Source of the DNA: Achatina immaculata
Lineage: Eukaryota; Mollusca; Gastropoda; Stylommatophora; Achatinidae
DNA: 64,000 nucleotides
NCBI GenBank assembly: GCA_009760885.1
Contig: CM019718.1
Location: 31,974,530-32,038,529 of the forward strand
Direction: 5' to 3'
The position numbers and the translations under genes are program-made. Positions 37,701 to 44,638 of the stretch are shown piece by piece (the first letter of the stretch is position 1; every line of letters begins with the position of its first letter). Below the pieces are notes generated by a model. That model was not told the DNA's origin. It was given only the letters and a program-made list of their open reading frames with translations, and made no database searches.

Positions 37701-38671
37701 ACCATATATTTTTTCTTCATAGCTGCAGTGGCTTGGCCAGGTCTTTTGACTTAAGTTTTGAAGGTCTTAGTCTCCAGCTGGACATAGCCAGAAGTCTTGG
37801 AGATTGTCAGATATTATATTCTGGAGGGAAGGGTACTGTCATCTTACACAGCAGTGCCTTCACTTAAGTAGTTTTGCATTTTGGGACAAAGGTATTGCCA
37901 TCCTTTCTTTCTGTATGCTGAATATAGGCGTGATATGTATTTTAAATAGCAAAGTATCACAAAGTCACAAAACCGAGGAACAGCGTAACATTACCGAAGA
38001 GCGACAAACATCTTCCAGTTTATGGAGAACCCAGCGATAATGTTGAAGACAGCCCCACAGGTAGAGTTTAAGTACACGCACTTCTTCCGACCAATGAGGT
38101 CTGTCATCTGACCAGCTAAGAAGGAACCAAACATAACTCCGGCCATCTGGACCGATAACGTCAGAGGCACCATCCATTTCTTCTCACAGACCAAGTCCCA
38201 CTGTTGATAAATACAAGCTTTGTAAGGTTAAATATATCTGGAACTTGCTGTTTAAAATGCTGCTCTCTACAATTTTCCAAAGTCATCTTTCAGGGTAACC
38301 AAGCTATAGGATGTTAGTATTTTATAGTTTTGCCAATCAAAGAACAATGGCTGACAATGATTCAGAATGGCAGAATCCCGGACGAGCCCTATGTTTTTTT
38401 GCGAATGAAGAAGAAGAAGAATGGCAGAGTAGTTGAAATGAGTTGAAGGTCTGAGTGATGCATGAGATGAGGGTTTAAATCCTAGGAGGTGAAGAATAAA
38501 AACCAGACTGGAGGTCAAAATGTTCTACCCGTGACAATCAATGGTTTATGAAGCTCTCTTTATCTTTTTTTTCTTTCATTCTCTTGCCTGTTTTATCTCT
38601 CTTTTTCTCTTTCTTTGTCTATCATTTCTCTCTTTCTCTTTCTCTCTCTCTTTTACTTTTTATCTCTTATA

Positions 38672-38707
<36 letters not shown>

Positions 38708-41700
38708 TGTTCTCCATAACTGATAGATCAATTCTTAAGGAAAAGGGAAATATCTGCTTTATGACAAGATATACCCGTGTACTCGGCATACAGGGATTTG
38801 GTGCTCCAAAACACATTAAAACGATATTTAATAATCACTTCCATGAATACAGGACGATCTTTAGATCCACAAAGTAAGGTAAGATATGATAAAGGCAGGT
38901 AAAGTAAGGTGAGATAAAGTATGGTAAAATAAGGTAAGGTAAGGTATGATTGTGGGCCGGCTAGCGTAGTGGTTAGAGCACTCGTCTAGCAACCAAATGG
39001 TCGAGAGTTCGAATCCCCAGCTGAGCGGGATTTTTTTTCCGACCAATACGGCCCTGAGGTCGATCAGGGCCGACCCAGCCTCGTAAAATGGGTACCAGAG
39101 AAAATCTGGGAAGTAAAGGCAGCGAGGAAAGGAACTGGTCACCCTACCTCATACGCTGATGACCCAGCATAATGAGGTCTCTAACGCTTCACCCCCTACG
39201 GCATTTGAAATGCTATGGGACTATCTTTACTTTTTACTTAAGGTATGATTAATCTGTGATAGCGTGGAGACACTTTGAGGGTATGGTGATATATTCATAT
39301 TTTCCTTGACCAGCCTCTAAAAATGAATACCAGAGAAATCTTGGAAGGTAAATGCGGTCAGGCGTGATAGTGACCACATCACACTTTGATGCGCCGAAGA
39401 TCGTGGAAATACAAGCCTAGCAGAATATCCCCAATATGCCTTAATGGCATAGAAACAGGGAATTTTATCTTCAGAGAGTGATGTAGCCTGGGTCACAGCT
39501 GGACTCGAGTCTTTCTAACGCTCCAGAAGAAGCCAAGTTCCCGTTACTACAGCGAGATTCAAGCAACCAAACTTCGCCTTGCAAAACCAGTGCACTAACC
39601 ACTGCACCGCTCACGTGCCCATGTCCACAGGATTAACGAAAAAAAAAACCCCATAAAACTTCAATACTATGCCAGATTTTTCAACTTGTATGGGTCAAGA
39701 ACACGCCATGGAAAAACAATCCCATTTTTAAAAAAATTAAAGTAAAAAAAAAAACCAAAGCAAAAAAAAAAAAAAATCCTAGCTGTTGTGTACTGTACGG
39801 ATTTTTTTCTTTAGTGTAGTCCCCGCCATGTGCACTCTTCTATCTGGCCTGATCCGCACTGTGGGACTAGCACGTGATCACACCAGAAAAGAGAAGTATG
39901 TGAAGATAGACATGGTTAGTTCATCAACAACTCCAGGCAGTGACATCGTTAGTTCTTTGCCAACTACAAAAACATCAGCAAACCATCCTCTTTCGCCTAC
40001 GGACAGGAAACTGCAGACTACTGAGCCACCTACTTCAATTCAAAATATCTCACACAGACGAGTGTCCATGTGGCAGTGGAGTCCAGACTCCAGAACATAT
40101 CCTTCATGAGTGCCCAAGCTATGAGGACCTGAGACAAGAGACATGGCCAGGGGACGCAAGAAGAAGAAGTTAGTTCATCAACAACTCCAGGCATTGACAT
40201 CGAAAGTTCACCAAAGACTCCAGGCAATGACATCGAAAGTTCATTAACAACTCCAGGCAATGACATCGAAAGCTGACCAAAGACTCCAGGCATTGACATC
40301 GAAAGTTCATCAACAACTCCAGGCAATGACATCGAAAGCTGACCAAAGACTCCAGGCATTGACATCGAAAGTCACATACTGAATATCCAAACAACACCAC
40401 TGACAAAATTTCCATACCCACTGGAAAATACTGCAACAACTATGATGCAGAAATTAGGGCAATTATTGCTGCAGTTGAAAAACTATCAGACTCCAGAATT
40501 GATACATTCCTCGTAGTAATTCTCACAGATGCAAGATCAGTACTGGAAGCTCTTCAGTGCAACAAACTACCAGACCTTAAGGATGCCTTGTCAAAAATTG
40601 GCTTACAACATGGAGTCACTTTGCAATGGATTCCCTCCCACTGTGGGATATCAGGCAATGAGAAAGTTGACCATCTGGCCAAAGAGGGCACTGAAATGGA
40701 GCAACCAGACATACCAATCACCTATAATCAGAAGAAAAGCATGATAAAAACCTACAGGAAGCCACAAACACCACCACATGATGACTATCACATGCTAAAC
40801 AGAAAGGAACAAGTCATCATCTTCCGTCTCCGAACAGGACACAGCCGACTCCGAAGTCATATGTATACAAAGTTTAAGGTTGGTACTACTAATCTGTGTA
40901 CATGTGCCCAGGTGCCCCAAACTGTGGAACATATCCTCCAGAACTGCATCAACTATGAGACACTGAGAAATAATTTCTGGCCCAGTGAAACCACTAAAGA
41001 AGATAAGCTCTACGGTTTCATACATGAGTTACAAAAAACAGTGAAATTTATCCAAGAGACAGGACTGCAGATATAGACAGACAATGCGAACGAAGAAGAA
41101 GAAGAAGAAGAAGAAGAAGAAGAAGAAGAAGACATCGAAAGTTCATCAACAACTCCAGGCACAGTCGGCAGTTGCTCGTTAAACGGGCCCATAAATACTG
41201 CACTTCTTTTTTTAGTGGGAAAAAAAGACCCCTTGCCCTCCATTTAAATATCCCTGCTCTTACCTCGTTGACAACAGAAAGTACACCGGACGCAAAGACT
41301 CTGTGGCTACATTCAGTTGTGTTTAGATTGCACCTTTTACCGAAGTCTGAGCCTTGGCCGTCTTCATCTTCACGGCAGAACTGGCCTGATGTGGTTGTGT
41401 GGTTGTCAGGTAAACAGCACCACTTGGGGACGAAGTTCGCGAAAGACATCTGGTGGAAGAACAAATAGTTTAGTACATTTTTCTGTGCCAAATAATTTAA
41501 ATAGTTTTAATGATGATTTTTGAAAGCTTGAAGAGAATATATGAAGTATTTGAAGTTGTTGCTATAATCGTTATCGTTAACGTTTTGCGGTTGGAAAAAG
41601 AGAAAAGCAGTTTAAGTAATTATCTCAGTCTATGTCACGTGGCATTTGCATGCCGTAGGGGTGTGAAGTGTTAGTGCCTTCATATTTCTAGATCACTACA

Positions 41701-44638
41701 TTTTAGGTAAGGATGCGAAGTGTTAGTGTCTTCATATTTCTAGATCACTACATTTTAGGTAAGGATGCGAAGTGTTAGTGTCTTCATATTTCTAGATCAC
41801 TACATTTTAGGTAAGGATGCGAAGTGTTAGTGCCTTCATATTTCTAGATCACTACATTTTAGGTAAGGATGCGAAGTGTTAGTGCCTTCATATTTCTAGA
41901 TCACTACATTTTAGGTAAGGAAGCGAAGTGTTAGTGCCTTCATATTTCTAGATCACTACATTTTAGGTAAGGATGCGAAGTGTTAGTGCCTTCATATTTC
42001 TAGATCACTACATTTTAGGTAAGGATGCGAAGTGTTAGTGCCTTCATATTTCTAGATCACTACATTTTAGGTAAGGATGCGAAGTGTTAGTGTCTTCATA
42101 TTTCTAGATCACTACATTTTAGGTAAGGATGCGAAGTGTTAGTGCCTTCATATTTCTAGATCATTGCATTTTAGGTATAGATGCCAGCATCTTGTCCTCG
42201 CTGTCTTTGTTTTCCTGGGGAAACTTTAGGTTCCCATTTTTTTAGGTCTGGTTGACCTCGATGCCGTTGAATCCGAAAAAAATCTGCTCGATGTCGAAAT
42301 CGAACCAAGGACCTTCAGATATTGAGGCTAGTGCACTAACCACTACACCACCATGGCACTTAAGTAATTACTATTACTGTATTATCAATTTAATTTCAGT
42401 TACATCTGTAGTATATAAGTTACAGCTGTGGTATAGAAGTTACAGCTGTGGTACAGAAGTTATAGCTGTGGTACAGAAGTAAAAGCTGTGGTACAGAAGT
42501 TATAGCTGTGGTACAGAAGTTATAGCTGTGGTATAGAAGTCACAGCTGTAGTATAGAAGTTAAAGCTGTGGTATAGAAGTTAAAGCTGTGGTACAGAAGT
42601 TATAGCTGTGGTATAGAAGTTATAGCTGTGGTATAGAAGTTAAAGCTGTGGTACAGAAGTTATAGCTGTGGTATAGAAGTTAAAGCTGTGGTACAGAAGT
42701 TATAGCTGTGGTATAGAAGTTAAAGCTGTGGTATAGAAGTTATAGCTGTGGTATAGAAGTCACAGCTGTAGTATAGAAGTTAAAGCTGTGGTATAGAAGT
42801 CACAGCTGTAGTATAGAAGTTATAGCTGTGGTACAGAAGTTATAGCTGTGGTATAGAAGTCACAGCTGTAGTATAGAAGTTAAAGCTGTGGTATAGAAGT
42901 CACAGCTGTAGTATAGAAGTTAAAGCTGTGGTATAGAAGTCACAGCTGTAGTATAGAAGTTAAAGCTGTGGTATAGAAGTTACAGATGAGTGGGTCTCAA
43001 TTTGTTTTTTTTAATCCTGTACATCTTTTTTTAACCATAATTCGGAATATCACACCCTCCCTCCCCCCCCCCCTCCCGCCCACAACTTCCAAAACTGTCT
43101 AACTCAAAAGGTGCACACCATTAATATGGATATTTTCTAATAGATTAACTCTATCACTGCCCAGTCCAAATCCTCACCCCTCCCCTCCCCCCCCCCCCCA
43201 CACACACACACGGTTAGGATTTCCCCACTGGCTGAGAACCCTCACTGTAGGTTGTTTTGTTGTTGGTTTGTTAACTTCCTGGAGCGATGTCTCAGGGATT
43301 GGCTATGAAAGTGCCAGAGATCACGCTGGATGTGTGAGTTACAGTATCTTGCTACAAGTCATCAAGTCTGGGCCAATGTGGCAATTTCTGCAATGTTGGT
43401 CCAGCTGAAGGCTAGGAAAAGGGTGTTATTGGGTTTATCACGAGAAACAGAGGATAGGGTCTTGACCAGTTCTGGTTGTCCGTGACAGGAGACTTGTAGT
43501 TCCTCTAGCGGAGTCGTCTTGGTTCTCACATAGCAGCAGTAGTACTAAGACTAATAACAATAGTAATAATAGTAGTAGAAGTAGTGGTAGTAGTAGTAGT
43601 AGTAGTAGTAGTAGTAATAGTAGTAGTAGTAATAGTAGTAGTAGTAGTAGTAGTAGTGGTAATAGTAGTAGTAGTAGTGGTGGCAATAGTAGTAGTAGTG
43701 GTAGTAGCAGTAGTAGTAATAGTTGTTGTTGTTGTTGTAGCAGTAGTAGTATTGGTAATGGTAACAATAATAGTAATAAATATGATGTTAATAATAGATT
43801 AGTAGTAGGAGTACTAATAGTAGTTGTAATAATAGTGTTAATAATAGCATGAGTAACAATAATAACGGTAGTATTAGATGTGGTAGAAATAACAATAGTA
43901 GTGATTGTAATAATAATTATAGCAGTAGTAGTAGTAGTAGCAGCAGCTGTAGTAAAAGTATTAACAGTAATTATTGTCACTCTAGCTTATTCTTCTTCTT
44001 CTTCTTCAATCTCCCTGGAACTTGGAGCTTGTGTTCTTTACAGAGTATGCGATGAGGATATTCAGACATGGCATCGTGTTGTCTTGGGGGAAGGTTGTGG
44101 CGACTATTTTTTTTCGGACTCTCCATGGAGGTAAGAAGCCGATGTGTCCAACGCTTCTTTAGCAGACTTTTAGGGTCGGTCCCTGACTATTAACCAAGCT
44201 AGGCCTGTTACTGGGGTTGCAAAATGAGATGTGAGACAGGATCTTGGTAGGCTACGGTTCGCTAACTCTGATGCTAGCTTGTCAGCTATGGGTCGCTAAC
44301 CCTGAAGTTAGCTTGTCAGCTATGGGTCGCTAACCCTGAAGTTAGCTTGTCAGCTATGGGTGCTGATTGCCATATTAGACAGCGTCTTCACTCCCTTGTT
44401 ACTCTAGCACCGACAGTATGGCGCTATATTTGGTACGATATTTACAGCCGCGTGAACATAGCAAGCAAAATAAAGATAAGAAATTTAAAGATAAGGGAAA
44501 AATGAGAGGTAAAATAAACGTTACCGTCAGCATGGTCCACCCAGAACAGATCCGGAGTAAGTTCACAAGAACAATGATCATAAACTGAGAACGACCTAGA
44601 CCTCCTATGTCCTTTATAAGATCTTCCAGGTTCCTCAT
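16343..44638 (-). CDS. SLC22-family organic ion transporter, complete 11-exon gene
   Basis: Predicted polyspecific plasma-membrane transporter of organic cations, anions or carnitine-like zwitterions (major facilitator superfamily, SLC22). Coding exons in transcript order: 44638-44525, 41449-41264, 38200-37995, 35098-34883, 30898-30772, 29783-29674, 27497-27363, 23330-23248, 18773-18650, 17394-17322, 16750-16343. All introns are GT/AG; intron phases are 0,0,2,2,0,2,2,1,2,0; the sum is 1782 bp, giving 593 aa. Seen: a Cys-rich extracellular loop after TM1, the MFS signature GQMTDLIGRKK (residues 130-140), IPESLRW (243-249), ERLGRKK (364-370), NEIYPTVIR (426-434) and GYGAANVVSRVG, all typical of SLC22. 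The last membrane segment ends near residue 483 and a polar tail of about 107 residues follows, longer than usual for the family. Substrate cannot be read from sequence. UTRs were not determined. Confidence 0.93.
17322..17394 (-). CDS. SLC22 gene, coding exon 10 (TM11)
   Basis: Residues 434-458. RGLGYGAANVVSRVGAIIAP, directly continuing the EIYPTVIR motif as in all SLC22 members. The acceptor is tatttctcag, the donor TTT|gtacgt (weaker than the others), phase 0. Confidence 0.92.
17690..18075 (-). mobile_element. RTE-like LINE 3' fragment
   Basis: Minus-strand match to the 3' end of the LINE at 49165-50335 (conceptual NAEIRQMTEQQPASWVIRKR region, then CCGTTAAA and the ATAAGAT tail). 5'-truncated with several substitutions. 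In SLC22 intron 9. Confidence 0.85.
18650..18773 (-). CDS. SLC22 gene, coding exon 9 (TM10, NEIYPTVIR)
   Basis: Residues 393-434. Ends in VTTNEIYPTVIR, the hallmark motif after TM10. The acceptor is ttactgacctcag, the donor AG|gtaaga, phase 2. Confidence 0.92.
18845..19100. repeat. 37-bp minisatellite, about 6 units
   Basis: Units GATGTTAGCTTTTTGTGGGT followed by GATATACTATAGGTTTA. SLC22 intron 8. Confidence 0.9.
19443..19830. repeat. 43-bp minisatellite, 9 units
   Basis: Units TCATGATCTTATGTTGGTAA CCACTGACATCCTAGACAG TCAT with few changes. SLC22 intron 8. Confidence 0.93.
20167..20285. repeat. (GGT)n/G-rich low-complexity run
   Basis: GTGGTGGTGG-type run giving a poly-Val open frame; not coding. 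SLC22 intron 8. Confidence 0.85.
20583..21215. repeat. 23-bp satellite-like array, about 27 units
   Basis: Highly homogeneous unit ACATATCAGTGACACACTAG ATC, with ACTTATC variants clustered at the right. No spacers, so not CRISPR-like. SLC22 intron 8. Confidence 0.95.
21305..21715. repeat. 39-bp minisatellite, about 10 units
   Basis: Unit TTCTCTTAAGTCTGACTCTA CCAACATTTGATGAGCAGC; 39 bp is 13 codons, so frames stay open on both strands (DEQLLLSLTLPTF on plus, MLVESDLREAAHQ on minus). No evidence of translation; it is intronic. Confidence 0.93.
21955..22240 (+). mobile_element. Decayed LINE C-terminal fragment
   Basis: Broken reading GHAMKRLEQ...IEGRRSRGRPREMILDNL, the GR-rich tail of a non-LTR polyprotein. 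The middle (22015-22100) is the reverse complement of the LINE end at 61965-62050, so two fragments are mixed here. Confidence 0.65.
22630..22845. repeat. 35-bp minisatellite, about 6 units
   Basis: Unit CTGGAAACTGTGGTTTGTTG TGTTCTGTTGTCAGC. As 35 is not a multiple of 3, successive units fall in different frames, which produces three overlapping artefact ORFs. SLC22 intron 8. Confidence 0.92.
22950..23241. repeat. 42-bp minisatellite, about 7 units, next to a splice donor
   Basis: Unit GTCTGTTGTTTCTGTCCACC TCATCTAGAAAGCACAACTG CA. On the minus strand it begins directly after the exon 8 donor and reads in frame with exon 8 as a 14-residue repeat CFLDEVDRNNRLQL. Confidence 0.93.
23248..23330 (-). 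CDS. SLC22 gene, coding exon 8 (second GRKK repeat, TM9)
   Basis: Residues 365-393. RLGRKK, the second MFS half-repeat signature, then TM9. The donor is ACAG|gtaagc, phase 1. A 42-bp minisatellite starts within about ten bases downstream of this donor, and the frame stays open across it. Confidence 0.9.
23735..24115 (+). mobile_element. RTE-like LINE 3' fragment
   Basis: Encodes ECLRKILGIKWNKLKNTAEI and downstream parts of the same LINE family as 49165-50335, with stops. SLC22 intron 7. Confidence 0.85.
24420..25150 (-). mobile_element. LINE RNase H fragment, decayed
   Basis: Minus strand reads DLVIFTDRSVA, GWGYVVYHNGKLV, MRMEV and WIYCPGHVGVKSSERADKMA, the type I RNase H core (D-E-D and the HxGxxxxERAD block), with a stop and deletions. 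It is a retroelement relic, not a cellular RNase H. SLC22 intron 7. Confidence 0.8.
25325..25460. repeat. 26-bp minisatellite, about 5 units
   Basis: Unit ATGACTGAACTAGTTTTTAT CATGCA, almost perfect copies. Confidence 0.92.
25540..26760 (+). mobile_element. LINE RT C-terminus plus RNase H, decayed
   Basis: Plus strand shows CTRDTPVVAMCFLLDKLSVR-like connection-region text near 25910, then GWVFVVYHNGRVVAEASG, and WLYCPGHAGVHGNEVTDRLA near 26600-26670. Same family as the minus-strand relic at 24420-25150, in opposite orientation. Many frameshifts; a 33-bp internal direct repeat lies at about 25806-25872. Confidence 0.8.
26761..27362. other. Unannotated intron 7 stretch
   Basis: Between the RNase H relic and exon 7 (26761-27362) I see no element or gene. 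The minus-strand open frame at 26635-26973 has no recognisable domain. Confidence 0.35.
27363..27497 (-). CDS. SLC22 gene, coding exon 7 (TM7-TM8)
   Basis: Residues 320-365. Two hydrophobic segments with SLGTNMYLNIFL between them, the counterpart of the LGG..YLNFFL region of SLC22 proteins. The acceptor is tttttctccacag, the donor AG|gtatga, phase 2. Confidence 0.9.
28065..28212. repeat. 30-bp minisatellite, about 5 units
   Basis: Unit CACCAGCCCTGATGATAGCA TGTCAGTGTT. SLC22 intron 6. Confidence 0.9.
28423..28662 (+). mobile_element. Tc1-like transposase C-terminal fragment
   Basis: PYCPANSPDMNLIKHTWNEL matches the last DDE block of Tc1-like transposases, with Lys where the catalytic Glu is expected. 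No inverted ends found; a relic in SLC22 intron 6. Confidence 0.7.
29210..29425 (+). mobile_element. RTE-like LINE 3' fragment
   Basis: About 215 bp matching the last part of the LINE at 49165-50335, ending TTTAACGGCACGGGAAGGAT with an ATAAGATATAAGATAAG tail. SLC22 intron 6. Confidence 0.85.
29674..29783 (-). CDS. SLC22 gene, coding exon 6 (cytoplasmic loop)
   Basis: Residues 284-320. Polar loop with basic residues (GKNTRRDKN), then LDIYKGWYL, aligning with the segment before TM7. The acceptor is atattttacag, the donor TG|gtaagt, phase 2. Confidence 0.88.
30105..30240 (+). mobile_element. RTE-like LINE 3' fragment, diverged
   Basis: About 135 bp with GAGGCTAAATCAGTGGGCAT, TGATGAAGCTGAAAAACTTG and a TTTAACGG...GGATATAAGATG end, like the other copies but with an AAC/AAA insertion. 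SLC22 intron 5. Confidence 0.75.
30698..30722. repeat. (TA)n microsatellite
   Basis: Short TATATA run in SLC22 intron 5 just beyond the exon 5 donor. Confidence 0.85.
30772..30898 (-). CDS. SLC22 gene, coding exon 5 (IPESLRW motif)
   Basis: Residues 241-283. The split Phe is completed, then IIPESLRWLTVQGREKEAL, the very conserved SLC22 motif at the start of the large cytoplasmic loop. The donor is AAA|gtaagt, phase 0. Confidence 0.93.
31060..31352 (-). mobile_element. tRNA-derived SINE, complete, with target-site duplication
   Basis: Minus strand: tRNA-like head with A box TAGCTGAGTGGTTAGACGCT and B box GGTTCAGTCCC (right end), central body with GCCAGAGAAATCTGGGAAGG, and a (GGTAAA)n tail at 31060-31077. 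Flanked by exact 12-bp duplications CCAACGGAGTGG at 31048-31059 and 31353-31364. Non-autonomous; mobilised by a LINE. SLC22 intron 4. Confidence 0.92.
31715..32080. repeat. 30-bp minisatellite, about 12 units
   Basis: Unit ACCAGCTACACAGTGTCAGG GAAAACATAA. 10 codons per unit, so frames stay open on both strands. SLC22 intron 4. Confidence 0.93.
32465..33850 (-). mobile_element. I-like LINE, 5'-truncated, RNase H and zinc knuckle end
   Basis: A 410-codon open frame (33828-32596). N-terminal part is the RT thumb/connection region (LPHLEYGSTSWCTASN, KVQYQSLQIITGAMRSTP); then a complete type I RNase H with YTDGSAH, FDAEVRAI, LTDARSV and IPSHCGIPGNEKADHLAK; then a C-terminal RLRTGHSRL...CTCAQVPQTVEHIL cysteine/histidine block. 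3' end GCGAACGAAGAAGAAG-type tail (TTC run at 32465-32481 on plus). The frame is intact, so a fairly young insertion. SLC22 intron 4. Confidence 0.9.
33851..34284. other. Unannotated intron 4 stretch
   Basis: No element or coding signal recognised between two LINE fragments. Confidence 0.35.
34285..34640 (+). mobile_element. LINE C-terminal fragment
   Basis: Reads RAETWTQHQKMERKINAAEM, WFYRKLGHITW, KIKYFGHIKRCNNLLKTVLE and GKVEGKKSKRK, the usual end of a FADD-type non-LTR polymerase. Stop codons present. Followed by a (GAT)n run at 34690-34735. SLC22 intron 4. Confidence 0.8.
34883..35098 (-). CDS. SLC22 gene, coding exon 4 (TM4-TM6 region)
   Basis: Residues 169-241. Joins as RFILGVTIGG and includes the TEFVPSSQRAW segment that matches the conserved TE...R region after TM4, then the start of TM6. 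The acceptor is ttttcttccag, the donor TT|gtgagt, phase 2. Confidence 0.92.
35826..36175 (+). mobile_element. RTE-like LINE 3' fragment
   Basis: Reads FKNNAEIRQRSKQQPDSWVI and following parts, ending TTTAACGGCACGGAAAGGAT with an ATAAGATG tail. Same family as 49165-50335. SLC22 intron 3. Confidence 0.85.
36370..37110. repeat. 43-bp minisatellite, about 17 units
   Basis: Unit AACTAGTTTCAGTGAATAGG AAGCTGGTTTAAGTGACCAC AGC with higher-order alternation of CCACAGC and ACACAGC variants. SLC22 intron 3. Confidence 0.93.
37995..38200 (-). CDS. SLC22 gene, coding exon 3 (TM2-TM3, MFS signature)
   Basis: Residues 101-169. Starts WDLVCEKKW and carries the MFS signature GQMTDLIGRKK between TM2 and TM3. 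The acceptor is tatcaacag, the donor CG|gtaatg, ending in phase 2. Confidence 0.92.
38375..38417 (+). mobile_element. 43-bp LINE tail insertion
   Basis: A tiny piece ending GCGAATGAAGAAGAAGA, the tail of the I-like (GAA)n LINE, flanked by exact 11-bp duplications AGAATGGCAGA (38364-38374 and 38418-38428). An extreme 5' truncation. SLC22 intron 2. Confidence 0.75.
38565..38708. repeat. (TC)n pyrimidine run
   Basis: TCTCTTTC/CT-rich run, pure (CT)n at about 38684-38706. SLC22 intron 2. Confidence 0.85.
38952..39238 (+). mobile_element. tRNA-derived SINE, complete, with target-site duplication
   Basis: tRNA-like head: A box TAGCGTAGTGGTTAGAGCAC and B box AGTTCGAATCC; body with GGTACCAGAGAAAATCTGGG, close to the body of the SINE at 31060-31352; T-rich end. 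Exact 12-bp duplication TAAGGTATGATT at 38940-38951 and 39239-39250. SLC22 intron 2. Confidence 0.93.
39280..39475 (+). mobile_element. SINE body, head missing
   Basis: Matches the 3' two-thirds of the SINE at 31060-31352 (ACCACATCACACTTTGATG, CCCCAATATGCCTTAATGGC) in plus orientation, truncated at the 5' side. Confidence 0.8.
39480..39620 (-). repeat. tRNA-like SINE head, related to 1-95
   Basis: Minus strand has GGTGCAGTGGTTAGTGCACT (A box) and a degenerate B box. Related to the SINE heads at 1-95 and 42265-42362. Not a functional tRNA. Confidence 0.6.
39956..40168 (+). mobile_element. I-like LINE 3' end (different subfamily)
   Basis: Encodes FRLRTGNCRL...DECPCGSGVQTPEHILHECP, the C-terminal Cys/His knuckle of I-like LINEs, ending with AAGAAGAAG. 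Flanked by GTTAGTTC (39948-39955 and 40169-40176). Confidence 0.85.
40373..41130 (+). mobile_element. I-like LINE, 5'-truncated within RNase H
   Basis: Same family as 32465-33850 and nearly identical over the shared part. Open from EYPNNTTDKI through LTDARSV, IPSHCGISGNEK and the Cys/His block to the stop at 41074, then GCGAACGAAGAAG and a (GAA)n tail. The YTDGS strand is missing through truncation. Flanked by GACATCGAAAGT on both sides (40361-40372, 41131-41142). Confidence 0.92.
41264..41449 (-). CDS. SLC22 gene, coding exon 2 (Cys-rich extracellular loop)
   Basis: Residues 39-100. The acceptor ends ttgttcttccaccag, the donor is GAG|gtaaga, and both ends are phase 0. Contains the paired KWCC cysteines and three more Cys, plus an NTT N-glycosylation sequon, as expected for the large loop between TM1 and TM2. 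Confidence 0.9.
41650..42175. repeat. 52-bp minisatellite, about 10 units
   Basis: Unit TCACTACATTTTAGGTAAGG ATGCGAAGTGTTAGTGCCTT CATATTTCTAGA, highly homogeneous. The plus-strand unit contains AGGTAAGG, like a splice donor, but antisense to the SLC22 gene. Intron 1. Confidence 0.93.
42265..42362 (-). repeat. tRNA-derived SINE head
   Basis: Copy of the SINE head at 1-95: the same A box and B box on the minus strand. Confidence 0.7.
42395..42985. repeat. 20-bp minisatellite, about 30 units
   Basis: Unit TATAGCTGTGGTACAGAAGT with TAAAGC/CACAGC and TATAG variants arranged in blocks. Only about 6 units in the paralogous copy at 118-235. Confidence 0.95.
43010..43540. other. Intron 1 stretch with C/CA run
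   Basis: Single-copy-like apart from its match to 240-780; (C)n and (CA)n run at about 43185-43211. No coding signal. Confidence 0.5.
43545..43960. repeat. Imperfect (AGT)n trinucleotide array
   Basis: Counterpart of 781-1260. Gives a 180-codon poly-Leu/Thr artefact frame on the minus strand. Confidence 0.9.
44257..44362. repeat. 34-bp minisatellite, about 3 units
   Basis: Units ending GTTAGCTTGTCAGCTATGGG; counterpart of 1866-1985. Confidence 0.8.
44525..44638 (-). CDS. SLC22 gene, coding exon 1 (start codon)
   Basis: Encodes residues 1-38, beginning MRNLEDLIKDIGGLGRSQFM, the typical SLC22 N-terminus entering TM1. The donor is ACG|gtaacg and the exon ends in phase 0. The start was chosen because the same Met opens the duplicated exon at 2253 and because the family begins this close to TM1. 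Confidence 0.9.

Larger units (their letters stand above)
39915..41165. repeat. 33-bp minisatellite split by two LINE insertions
   Basis: Unit GTTCATCAACAACTCCAGGC ATTGACATCGAAA (also a GCTGACCAAAGACT variant). Pieces: about 39915-39955, 40169-40372 and 41131-41165, separated by LINE fragments at 39956-40168 and 40373-41130. SLC22 intron 2. Confidence 0.9.

Noticed and set aside
38952..39030. tRNA gene considered because A and B boxes are excellent
   Set aside because: No complete cloverleaf, it is followed by a SINE body, and target-site duplications flank the whole 287 bp. tRNA-derived SINE instead.
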